From JBBRYB01 sp038238115 (GTDB lineage Bacteria; Actinomycetota; Actinomycetes; Propionibacteriales; Nocardioidaceae): 16,016 nt of DNA. Below, one piece after another: positions 7,783 through 14,643 of this stretch; the first letter of the stretch is position 1, and every line of letters begins with the position of its first letter. Where the stretch lies: contig JBBRYB010000060.1 of assembly GCA_038238115.1 (NCBI GenBank), forward strand, positions 1 to 16,016, given 5' to 3'. Made by a program: the position numbers and the translations under genes. The notes under the pieces are model-generated. The model ran no database searches and had not been told where the DNA came from. It saw nothing but the letters and a program-made list of their open reading frames with translations.

Positions 7783-9656
7783 CTTCCGATCAGCACGACG
7801 AGCAGGAGGACGACCAGACCGACCGCCGCTTGGGCGTAGTACTGGTGCAGAAGGCCGGACTGCGGGCGACGGGCCAACGCGCCGAGCCGCCGGGTGCCGG
7901 CAGCGACGGCCTGGACGGAGCCGTCCACTCCGCGGGAGTCGCCCGTCGACGCGAGACCGGCCGCCCGTCGAAAAAGGACGGCCGTGCCGTCGACGGCGCG
8001 GTCCAGGATGCCGTCGTCGACGCGCGCGAGGCCACCGGCCAGGGCAAGGGTCGGCTGCAGCACGCCCCGCAGCACAAGCGCCTCCAGACCCAGCCAGCCT
8101 CGCAGCGGCCGCCACGCAGCGGAGTCACCGGCGGGCAGGGCGCCTCTCGCGCGCAGCACCAGCAGGACCACGACGGCGGCAAGGACGGCGGACAAGGTCA
8201 GCTCGAAGAGGCCCGGCACGGAACCATCCCCGCCGACGCTCCCGGCGTAGCGGTCGGCCACGGCCGGCAGCGACTGCACACCGAGGACCGCGCCCGCGGC
8301 GGTTAACGCGACGATCGACGCCACGGCGAGCGACCCGACGCGGCCGGTCGGCTCCTCCTCGATGTCGCGCGGGTCCGGGGCCTCGCCCTTGCGCCGCACG
8401 GTGACCACAATGGCGAGTGCACGCCCGGCGTACGCCGCGGCCAGCACACTGCCGGCGAGCCCCGTGAGGTAGAGCGCGAGCGACTGCTCGCGCGCCCCGG
8501 CCAGGACGCTGTCCTTGGTGAGCCATAGCGACAGCGGCGGGATCCCAGCCAGCGTCAGCAGGGCAACGATCGCCGCCGGGCCCAGAATCCGGTCCTCGCG
8601 CGCGACGCCGCGCAGCGACCTCAGCGCCTTGGTGCCGCGCGACGTGAGCCACGCGCCCGCGACCAGGAAGAGCGCACACTTCACCGCCGCGTGCGCGATG
8701 AGCTGAGCGGTTCCCCCAGCGGTCGCTCCCACTCCCGCGGCAAGGACGACGAACCCGATCTGGGCACTCGTGCTGGCGGCAAGAAGCTGCTTGAGGTCGC
8801 TCTGCACGACCGCGACCGCACCCAGTGCGAGCGCAGTCAGCGCGCCGGCCCACGCGACGGTCGGTCCCGACCAGGGGGACGCCTCCAGCAGTGGCCGCAG
8901 CCGGAGAAGCAGGTAGCCACCTGCCGCGACCATGGTCGCGGAGTGCAGCAGCGCCGACACCGGCGAGGGGCCGGCCATGGCCCGTGAGATCCAGAACGAG
9001 AAGGGCAGCTGCGCCGACTTGCCCAACGCCGAGACCACGAGCCCAGCGGTGATGACGTTGCGCCAGCCCGAGCTAGCCTGCGGCAGCGCGGCGAAGGCGA
9101 GTGAACCGGCGCCCGCGAGAGCTGCGCCAGCTGCGAGGTACTGACCGAGGTCCGCGGTACGGGTGACGAGGAAGGCCATGTTCGCCGACCGCACCCGCTC
9201 CAGGTCACGCCACCAGAACCCGATGAGCGCGTACGACATCGCACCCATCAGCTCCCAGGACCCAAGAAGTACGACAAGGGTCGTGGTGGTCACCGTCAGC
9301 AGCATCGCGCCCGTGAACAACAGCATCAAGCCGAAGAACCGTCCGCGCGCGTCACCGGGACGCAGGTCCACAGAGGAGAACAGCAGCACGAGCAGGGTCA
9401 CGGCGGCCACGGTGACGATGAGGACGGCGGACAGGCCGTCGACGGACAGGGCAGCGTCACCGCCCGGCAGCAGCGGGGCCCGGACGCTCGGGCGGCCGAC
9501 CTCTGCAACGAGCGCCAGGACCAGCACCACGAGCGAGACCCCGATGGCCGCCGGCGCCGCCACCCGATCGACACAGGGCCAGAACGCGGCAGCAGTGGCC
9601 AGCACCGCTCCCGCCAGCAACGGCAGAAACGGCAGCAGCCACAGGACGGCCGTCAC
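7779..9656 (-). CDS. nuoL: NADH-quinone oxidoreductase-like subunit L
   Basis: This is the distal antiporter-like pump subunit, 625 residues from GTG 9656, which overlaps the nuoK stop as GTGA. The open frame continues upstream, but that part is a shadow of nuoK and nuoJ. Visible proton-path residues are Glu135 in SWELMGAMSY, Lys213 in GKSAQLPFSFWISRAMAGP, His238 in ALLHSATMVAAGGYLL, Lys326 in HAAVKCALFL and Lys381 in WLTKDSVLAG. The C-terminal portion (about 480-625) is long enough for the lateral-helix extension typical of NuoL, and it ends in a hydrophobic helix (AVGLVVLLLVVLIGR). This extension separates it from NuoM, NuoN and Mrp antiporters. Confidence 0.93.
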   Translation of the reverse strand: MTAVLWLLPFLPLLAGAVLATAAAFWPCVDRVAAPAAIGVSLVVLVLALVAEVGRPSVRAPLLPGGDAALSVDGLSAVLIVTVAAVTLLVLLFSSVDLRPGDARGRFFGLMLLFTGAMLLTVTTTTLVVLLGSWELMGAMSYALIGFWWRDLERVRSANMAFLVTRTADLGQYLAAGAALAGAGSLAFAALPQASSGWRNVITAGLVVSALGKSAQLPFSFWISRAMAGPSPVSALLHSATMVAAGGYLLLRLRPLLEASPWSGPTVAWAGALTALALGAVAVVQSDLKQLLAASTSAQIGFVVLAAGVGATAGGTAQLIAHAAVKCALFLVAGAWLTSRGTKALRSLRGVAREDRILGPAAIVALLTLAGIPPLSLWLTKDSVLAGAREQSLALYLTGLAGSVLAAAYAGRALAIVVTVRRKGEAPDPRDIEEEPTGRVGSLAVASIVALTAAGAVLGVQSLPAVADRYAGSVGGDGSVPGLFELTLSAVLAAVVVLLVLRARGALPAGDSAAWRPLRGWLGLEALVLRGVLQPTLALAGGLARVDDGILDRAVDGTAVLFRRAAGLASTGDSRGVDGSVQAVAAGTRRLGALARRPQSGLLHQYYAQAAVGLVVLLLVVLIGR

Positions 9657-9958
9657 CCCTTCAAGTCCGTTGCAGTGTCGGTCAGGTCGACATCTCTGGC
9701 CCGGAAGATCGCACTCGTTACAGCGAACCCCATCGCCATCTCGACAGCCATGACGACGAGAACGACGAGCAACAGCACCTGACCGTCCGGGCTGCCGGGG
9801 CTGACGAGCCGCCAGAACGCACCTCCCGCGAGCAGCACGCCGTTGGCCATCAGCTCCAAGCCCATCATCAGCATCACGATCGACTGCTGCGAGAGCGCGC
9901 CGAACATCCCGACAGAGAACAAGCCGGCCGCGACGAGCAGGAACAGCTCGATGTTCAC
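9653..9958 (-). CDS. nuoK: NADH-quinone oxidoreductase-like subunit K
   Basis: A 101-residue protein with three predicted membrane helices, normal for NuoK (MrpC-like). Both conserved membrane glutamates are kept: Glu35 in MMGLELMANGVLL and Glu73 in MAVEMAMGFAV. The ATG at 9958 overlaps the nuoJ stop as ATGA, and its own stop overlaps the nuoL start. The conserved glutamates argue that the proton path through this subunit is intact. Confidence 0.93.
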   Translation of the reverse strand: MNIELFLLVAAGLFSVGMFGALSQQSIVMLMMGLELMANGVLLAGGAFWRLVSPGSPDGQVLLLVVLVVMAVEMAMGFAVTSAIFRARDVDLTDTATDLKG

Positions 9959-10515
9959 CGGCCGACCCCGCCGCGCACCGGGTCGGTCGGCGGGCGCCGG
10001 TCAAGCTCGTCGCCGTAGCGGTCGTACCGCCCCCGCGCGCTGGTGAGCATGACGCCGGACACCATCGTGGCGAGCAGCGCCGTCCCGATCACGATCATCG
10101 TGAGCATGTGCCGGCCCATGAGCGCGGTTCCCAGGTCATAGGTCACGTCCCGGGCCGGCTTCCCTTGCCGGCCCGGCCACGGTACGGCGAAGACACCGAC
10201 GGACAGCACGAGGAAGGTCCCGACCGACAGCACGAGCGCGCCGCGGGTGTTGTGCCGCATGGACATCGGCATGAGTCCGGCTGGGTTCATCATGTACATC
10301 AGCATGAACACGCCCATGATGGCCATCTCGACGGTCATCATCACCACCGTCAGGAAGCCGACGTACGTGGATCCGAGCAGCACCAGCATGGCGGCGACGG
10401 CCAGGAACGACACCAGCAGCGAGTACGTCGCGCGCGCCATCGAGTTCACGACGAAGACAGTTGCACCCGCCAACACCGCGACGGCGCCGAGCACCCCACC
10501 GATCACGCTCTCCAC
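9955..10515 (-). CDS. nuoJ: NADH-quinone oxidoreductase-like subunit J, Met-rich
   Basis: A 186-residue protein with about five membrane helices in the NuoJ position of the cluster. The third-helix region, normally YVGA-rich with few methionines, reads YVGFLTVVMMTVEMAIMGVF and continues with MLMYMMNPAGLMPMSM, which is 11 methionines in residues 59-86. Glu63 sits in this segment. The start GTG 10515 has AGGAAGG upstream. It lies 22 bp after nuoH and overlaps nuoK. The sequence is a divergent NuoJ; assignment rests on helix pattern, the YVG motif and gene order. Confidence 0.85.
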   Translation of the reverse strand: MESVIGGVLGAVAVLAGATVFVVNSMARATYSLLVSFLAVAAMLVLLGSTYVGFLTVVMMTVEMAIMGVFMLMYMMNPAGLMPMSMRHNTRGALVLSVGTFLVLSVGVFAVPWPGRQGKPARDVTYDLGTALMGRHMLTMIVIGTALLATMVSGVMLTSARGRYDRYGDELDRRPPTDPVRGGVGR

Positions 10516-10537
10516 GGCCGCCTTCCTGGCCGCCCCG

Positions 10538-11485
10538 TCACAGGACGATCACCGCCACGACCAGCGCCTGCAGCAGGACCGCCGGCAACAGCACCAGCCA
10601 GGCGATCTCCGCGAACCGCTCGGCTCGCACCAACGGCCACCTCCAGCGCGCGGCGACGAGAGCCAGCAGCACCACAAGCGTCTTGAACAGCTGCCATGCA
10701 AGGTCCGGCAGCACCGGGCCAGAGCCGCCGCCGAGGAACAGCGGCACGCTCATCGCCGCCGAGGCCGCGAGCCAGCCGTAGCGGCCGAGAACGACGACCA
10801 GCCGGTCGACCCCGGACAGCTCGGCGAGGACACCGCCGGCGGCGTCACCCGCGGCGGGCTGCGAGAACGGCCCCCAGAAGCTGAACGCCACCGCAGACAC
10901 CAGGTAAACGACGAACGCGACCGGCATCAGCACGACCGACCACAGCCCGGTCTGGGACTGCGCCACGACGACGGGATCGAGCGACGCGCCGCGGATCCCC
11001 GCCGTGATCAGCACCAGCATGAACGGCAGCTCGTAGGCGAGCGACAGCGCGAGGAACCGGTAGCCGCCGACAAGCCCCGTCGCCGAGTTGGCCCCCCAAC
11101 CGGTCAACCACAGCGCCGCCCAGAGCAGCGCCTCGACGGCGTTGAACCAGACGATGCCGACCGCGCTCGGCACCACGGCTCGGTCCCCGATCGGCACGAC
11201 CGCCAGCGCCAGGACCGCGCTGACGAAGACGGTCGCACCGCCAATCCGCCACAGCAGCGCGTCCGGGTGCAGCGTCGTACGCCTGCGAACCAGCAGGAGC
11301 CGGAGTCCTTCGCGTAGCGGCCCGACGAGCTCGATTGTGGTCACTCGCCGCCCGGCAGCGACGGCCGCGAAGCCGGTGGAGGCGACCGCGGCGACAACTG
11401 CCAGCCCGGCCAGCAGCACAGGCAGCAGGAGCGCGCCGACGACCGAGACCTGGTCAGACACTGGCAACAGGCCGAACGTCAGCAC
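10538..11485 (-). CDS. nuoH: NADH-quinone oxidoreductase-like subunit H, divergent
   Basis: An eight-helix-type membrane protein of 315 residues in the NuoH position, which normally forms the quinone-access channel. Recognisable parts are the VGPLREGLRLLL loop (54-65), GWGANSATGLVGGYRFLALSLAYELP (129-154) and a C-terminal LFKTL...RAERFAEIAW region. The usual loop between helices 5 and 6, with its ETNR-PFD-PE acidic motif, is replaced by FSFWGPFSQPAAGDAAGGVLAELSG. GTG 11485 gives a 32-bp overlap with the upstream gene; GTG 11461 would give 307 residues and an 8-bp overlap. Neither has a clear ribosome-binding site. NuoH identity is fairly sure; a normal quinone site is doubtful. Confidence 0.85.
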   Translation of the reverse strand: MLTFGLLPVSDQVSVVGALLLPVLLAGLAVVAAVASTGFAAVAAGRRVTTIELVGPLREGLRLLLVRRRTTLHPDALLWRIGGATVFVSAVLALAVVPIGDRAVVPSAVGIVWFNAVEALLWAALWLTGWGANSATGLVGGYRFLALSLAYELPFMLVLITAGIRGASLDPVVVAQSQTGLWSVVLMPVAFVVYLVSAVAFSFWGPFSQPAAGDAAGGVLAELSGVDRLVVVLGRYGWLAASAAMSVPLFLGGGSGPVLPDLAWQLFKTLVVLLALVAARWRWPLVRAERFAEIAWLVLLPAVLLQALVVAVIVL

Positions 11486-12692
11486 CGCTCAAGGCGAGCT
11501 CGAGAGTCGCGACGATGAGCCGGGCCGCAGCGACGTCGGACCCGATCAGCAGCGCCGGCAGGAGATGGACGGCGTGCGGCTCATCCGCCGTCGCGGGCAG
11601 GTTGCCGCTGTCGACGGCCACCACCGCCTCGTCCAACCAGCGGCGATACCGGGCGGCCACATCCTCCTCGCGCGTCGTCCGGACGCCGGTCGTCATCTGA
11701 CGCAGCGTGCGGGAGCGCAGCACCTTGCGGCTCAGCCGGTGGAGCTGGACGGCGACGTCGCCGGTGCTTGACAGAAGCGCATCGCGCACCTGCTGGGACT
11801 GGAGCCGGGCGCCGTCCCAACCCGCGACCGCAAGTAGCCGCACCAGTGCGTCCAGACGTACGACGGCGGCCGCAACTGCCGGTTCCAGGTCGGCCAGCGC
11901 CTCTCTCCACTCGGCGCGGTTCGCGTCGACATCGACGAGCTGCTCGACCCGTGCCTCCTGCACCACATCCCCCTGGAGCACCGTGGTCACGACGAGACCA
12001 GCAGGCCACCAGGTGAGGACGGGCCCCCAGGGCACGGTCAAGACGTCGAGCTTGAGGCCGTCACGATCGGGCGCACGCTCGGCCATGGCCAGCCCCGCCG
12101 GCATGTCCATGCCACTCATGTCGTGACCGGCGTGCGGGTCCGGTGTGTCCGCCGGCTCCATCGTCATGCCACTCATGTCGTGACCGGCGTGCGGGTCCGG
12201 TGTGTCCGCCGGCTCCATCGTCATGCCACTCATGTCGCGACCGGCGTGCGGGTCCGGCGTGTCCGCCGGCTCCATCGTCATGCCACTCATGTCCATGCCA
12301 CCCATGTCCATGCCACCCATGTCCATGCCACCCATGTCCGCGTCCCGGCGCGTCGTACGGCGGATATCAGCGCGCTGATATCCGATATCAGCCAATATCC
12401 GCCGCGCACCCAGCAGTGCCCTTGTACTTCCGTCATCCCCCCGCAGATGTACCCGCGCGCGCGGGCCGGGCAGCTGCTCCCAGAGGCGGTCGACGTACTC
12501 GGGAAGGGGCCCCTCGAGCCGACCCGCCACCACGAGGATGTCCGCGTCCGCAGGGCCGTCCACCAGCGGCCAGCCCTGCTCGCGGGCAAACCGCTCTACG
12601 GCCAGCCGCGGCCGCACGCTCGCGGTGCCTTCGACGACCAGTAAATGAGGGCGGGCCGTCGCAAACCGGCGCAGCCCGTCGGTCAGGCCCAC
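11454..12692 (-). CDS. Cysteine-free NuoB/NuoD-like fusion protein with Met/His-rich tandem repeat
   Basis: This 412-residue soluble protein is encoded between nuoA and nuoH, the normal place of nuoB-C-D. Residues 1-105 resemble NuoB, with ADADILVVAGRLEGPLPEYV then DRLWEQLPGPR matching the ADV..VTG....MAP.L.RLYDQMPEP pattern. There is no cysteine anywhere, so the N2 iron-sulfur cluster cannot form. Residues 120-203 hold 19 Met and five His, mostly as DMGGM units and three 19-residue repeats DMSGMTMEPADTPDPHAGH/R; such Met/His motifs bind copper in other proteins. Residues 215-412 (VPWGPVLTWWPAGLVVTTVL, QGDVVQEARVE, then helices) look loosely like NuoD. GTG 12692 overlaps the nuoA stop by 10 bp. 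The domain calls are my pattern reading; the repeats and absence of Cys are directly visible. Confidence 0.7.
   Translation of the reverse strand: MGLTDGLRRFATARPHLLVVEGTASVRPRLAVERFAREQGWPLVDGPADADILVVAGRLEGPLPEYVDRLWEQLPGPRARVHLRGDDGSTRALLGARRILADIGYQRADIRRTTRRDADMGGMDMGGMDMGGMDMSGMTMEPADTPDPHAGRDMSGMTMEPADTPDPHAGHDMSGMTMEPADTPDPHAGHDMSGMDMPAGLAMAERAPDRDGLKLDVLTVPWGPVLTWWPAGLVVTTVLQGDVVQEARVEQLVDVDANRAEWREALADLEPAVAAAVVRLDALVRLLAVAGWDGARLQSQQVRDALLSSTGDVAVQLHRLSRKVLRSRTLRQMTTGVRTTREEDVAARYRRWLDEAVVAVDSGNLPATADEPHAVHLLPALLIGSDVAAARLIVATLELALSGADVRPVASV
12121..12339 (-). repeat. In-frame tandem repeats encoding the Met/His-rich linker
   Basis: Three 57-bp units start at 12121, 12178 and 12235, nearly identical in DNA. 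They are followed by three 15-bp units at 12288, 12303 and 12318 and a partial one at 12333. All unit lengths are multiples of three, so copy number can change without frameshift. They encode the DMSGMTMEPADTPDPHAG and DMGGM repeats. The near-identity at synonymous sites points to recent expansion by slippage or unequal recombination. Confidence 0.9.
12361..12384. repeat. 24-bp perfect palindrome inside the NuoB/NuoD-like gene
   Basis: CGGATATCAGCG followed directly by its exact reverse complement, with no spacer. A further partial copy (GATATCAGCCAATATCCG, 12384-12401) follows. It encodes part of ADIGYQRADIRR, at the boundary between the NuoB-like part and the Met-rich linker. The local A/T content and an ATA codon differ from the surroundings. 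Confidence 0.85.
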
Positions 12693-13033
12693 CTCAGCGC
12701 GCCCTCACGCCACGCATACACGACGCCAACCATCAGCATGCCAAGAAAACCGAACATCTCGACCACGGCAGTGACGCCCCTGTCCGCAAAAACGAGAACC
12801 CACGGATACATGAACGCCATTTCCATGTCGAAAGCCAGGAACACAATGCACAGGGCGTACCACCGCGCGTGGTAGCGCGAAACCGCGTGCTGCGACGGGG
12901 CGTGACCAGACTGGAAAGGGTCCACGACAACAGGCCTTTGGTCCATGGCGAGGACGAGCGACGCTGCGTAGAGCACAACGACAAGCACGGACGCCACCGA
13001 AAGCAGCATCGCCGCTGCCGTCAGGCTCGCCAT
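12683..13033 (-). CDS. nuoA: NADH-quinone oxidoreductase-like subunit A
   Basis: A three-helix membrane protein of 116 residues. The diagnostic motif is VDPFQSGHAPSQHAVSRYHA followed by RWYALCIVFLAFDMEMAFMYPW, where Asp69 and Glu71 correspond to the conserved acidic pair in helix 2 of NuoA. The loop normally reads PYECG; here it is PFQSG, so the conserved loop cysteine is missing. The chosen ATG 13033 has GGAGGG six bases upstream. An in-frame ATG at 13075 has GGAGGA five bases upstream and would add 14 residues; both are plausible. It is the first gene of the minus-strand cluster, and its stop overlaps the next start by 10 bp. Confidence 0.9.
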   Translation of the reverse strand: MASLTAAAMLLSVASVLVVVLYAASLVLAMDQRPVVVDPFQSGHAPSQHAVSRYHARWYALCIVFLAFDMEMAFMYPWVLVFADRGVTAVVEMFGFLGMLMVGVVYAWREGALRWA

Positions 13034-13105
13034 GGCACACCCTCCGGTTCGGGACGAATCCACCCTACTGCTCATGCCCTTCCTCCATGAAGACCCCGCG
13101 TTGAC

Positions 13106-13330
13106 GGCTCCTCTGACCCATGTGTGGGTGAGTTGAGCGCGTTGTAACGAGGGCGCGCCGTTCTCTGTCCAAATTTCTGAGCTGTCAAGGACCAAGAACC
13201 AGTGCGCAGGAGAACGGCGTGCGTGAAAACAGCCTATGGCGTGCGGTTTCGGGGTCGAGAAGACCGTGACCGAGGACGTCGAGTTCGACGAGGACCAGAG
13301 CATCATCGCGGCCTCGGGGCGGCCGCGGGT
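13106..13330 (+). pseudogene. ISL3-family element remnant with transposase N-terminus (frameshifted)
   Basis: AGGAG (13208-13212) precedes a GTG at 13219 reading MRENSLWRAVSG. After a one-base deletion near 13248, the next frame gives GVEKTVTEDVEFDEDQSIIA and ends at GRPR. This matches the usual start of actinobacterial ISL3 transposases (RALLGVEKTVVEDVEFDED...RPR). The zinc finger and catalytic parts are absent. The left end is probably GGCTCCTCTGACCC at 13106, which would place the element only about 30 bp from the upstream nuoA start. The right boundary, near 13325-13332, joins the broken gene on the other strand. Confidence 0.6.
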
Positions 13331-13386
13331 TGCTGGATGATCCGTCAACCCGCGCGGATCGCGTGTTCCAGCTGATCTCGTCTCAT
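13327..13386 (-). pseudogene. N-terminal fragment of a nucleotidyltransferase-like (DUF6036-type) gene
   Basis: ATG 13386 reads MRRDQLEHAIRAG, then TGA (13345-13347), then RIIQQP before homology ends at the ISL3 remnant. Actinobacterial proteins that I recall as DUF6036-type nucleotidyltransferases begin very similarly. The family name is from memory and less sure than the fact that this is a gene start. The ATG overlaps the stop of the upstream gene as ATGA. It is both stopped and truncated, so not functional. Confidence 0.4.
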
Positions 13387-13712
13387 CGCCCGAGTGACGC
13401 CATCGCCTGCCGCCGTTCGTCTTGCGGCAGGAGTCCGCCCAAGGGCGAGACCTCACGCATCCCGATCGAATCCGAGGCCAGGCCCGTCATCACCCTGCGC
13501 AGTCCACGCACGTCCCCACCCTCAACCAGATCTGACCAGCGGCCCAGGTTGCTCAAGTGCGGCTCGCCTCTGACTCCGGACCTTCAGCCGACGGAGGTTT
13601 CCCCGGATTTCGGGGTCGCCACAGTCCTGGACACTCGGGCGTCAGGCGTTGAACCAGTTGGCAATGCAGCCTCCAGCTCTGCTCCTCGGATCGCGTCAAC
13701 GTCACCCTTACC
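13383..13712 (-). pseudogene. Decayed partner gene of the nucleotidyltransferase, multiple frameshifts
   Basis: The end of the gene is readable: RGEPHLSNLGRWSDLVEGGD, VRGLRRVMTGLASDSIGMRE, VSPLGGLLPQDERRQAMASL, then GR and a TGA at 13383. Upstream pieces fall in other frames: NLRRLKV (about 13575-13595) and VTLTRSEEQSWRLHCQLVQR (about 13650-13712). Together they look like one small soluble protein of the kind found just upstream of such nucleotidyltransferases, with at least two frameshifts and no clear start. I cannot name its function. Bases 13713-13762 hold nothing recognisable. Confidence 0.4.
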
Positions 13713-13762
13713 GGCCTCCGCACCACCTCCAGGCAGAAAATGAACACTGGTCAAATCCGTAG

Positions 13763-14572
13763 TCAGGCGGATTTGAAGCGCAAGGCGACGGATTCACGCA
13801 GTGCGGTGACGTCGACCTCGCCCGCGGGGGCCTCGGCCAGCAGTTTGGCGAGACGCTTCGGCCAGAATGTGTGGACGCCACGGGTTAGGAACGCTCCCCC
13901 GATCAACGGCCAGTCGGCCTCGACGAAGCATAGTGCCGCGGTGATAGGCACCTCGCCGACGAGCTTACCCACCAAGTCTGCCTGCGTGAGCACTCCGTCG
14001 ACGAGCTTGGCGCAGTCGCGTCGACCGACGAGCATCCTCTCAGTTCGGGGGCGCAGCATGCCGCCCTCGACCTTCAGTTGCAGCCGTCCCTTGTAGCGCT
14101 TGGCGTCGATCACCCAGATCCCGCTACGAGTGATGGCGATGTGGTCGATGTTCGCCTTCGACCCAGGGATGCGCCGGTCGTGAAGGACAGCGAGGTCGTC
14201 CGATGCCAAGGAGTCGAGTCGGGCGCCCAGGCGCTCCCCGCCCGCCGCTCCCTTCTCCCATGCCTGGGTGCTTTGTCGTTCGTCGGGGAGGGCGACGGCG
14301 ATGACACCAAGGCGTCCCCACTTCTGACGGAGCCGCTCCTCATCCTTGGCTTTGCGCCGCTCGTACTCCTTGCGGGCAGACGAGCCAGCAACGCCACGCG
14401 CGACGACGGTCCCCTGAACTAGGGGCTGTGCCTCGGCCGAGGCAACGGCCGGAGGACATTCAACGCAGCGCACCGTTTTGGTGTCGCTCTCGTAGATCGC
14501 CTCCCCTCGTGCCGCCAGCTCACTGCCGCAGACGCGACAGATACCGGCCTACCGGAGGCGCATCTGCTTCAT
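13763..14572 (-). pseudogene. NERD-domain (nuclease-related) protein with N-terminal zinc ribbon, amber codon at position 8
   Basis: From ATG 14572 the frame reads MKQMRLR, TAG (14549-14551), then AGICRVCGSELAARGEAIYE and, later, TVRCVECPP. The two CxxC pairs (Cys12/15, Cys36/39) form a zinc ribbon typical of this family, whose members usually have RYAG where the TAG sits, so TAC to TAG is the likely change. The NERD domain follows, with GERLGARLDSL, LHDRRIPGSKANIDHIAITR and SGIWVIDAKRYKGR; the likely nuclease-type residues Glu80, Asp110, Asp123 and Lys125 are counted from the GTG at 14473. Restarting at that GTG would give 236 residues lacking the first CxxC pair. NERD proteins are suspected DNA-processing enzymes. 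No ribosome-binding site is clear at either start. Confidence 0.75.
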
Positions 14573-14643
14573 GCGTACGTGGGGTTCAGAGGCGGGTGAA
14601 CGTCAGGCGAGGCCAGCTCGCTCAAAGGTTGATGAGCTGATCG

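Noticed and set aside
6883..7839. Long plus-strand open frame opposite nuoM
   Set aside because: Same reason: antisense of a confidently assigned NuoM sequence.
12121..12339. CRISPR-like tandem repeat
   Set aside because: There are no spacers; units abut directly, are multiples of three, and lie inside a gene.
12123..12644. Plus-strand open frame with repeated HRHATHV units
   Set aside because: It is the exact antisense of the Met-rich repeats in the minus-strand gene; the repetitive look comes from the shared DNA repeat, and no ribosome-binding site or homology supports it.
13170..13198. Minus-strand promoter for nuoA (TTGACA at 13193-13198)
   Set aside because: The matching -10 (GAGAAC) is poor, and the site lies inside the ISL3 remnant; not strong enough to list as a feature.
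13330..13743. Plus-strand 137-residue open frame
   Set aside because: Low-complexity Ser/Pro/Arg product with no homology pattern; the opposite strand carries recognisable gene fragments.
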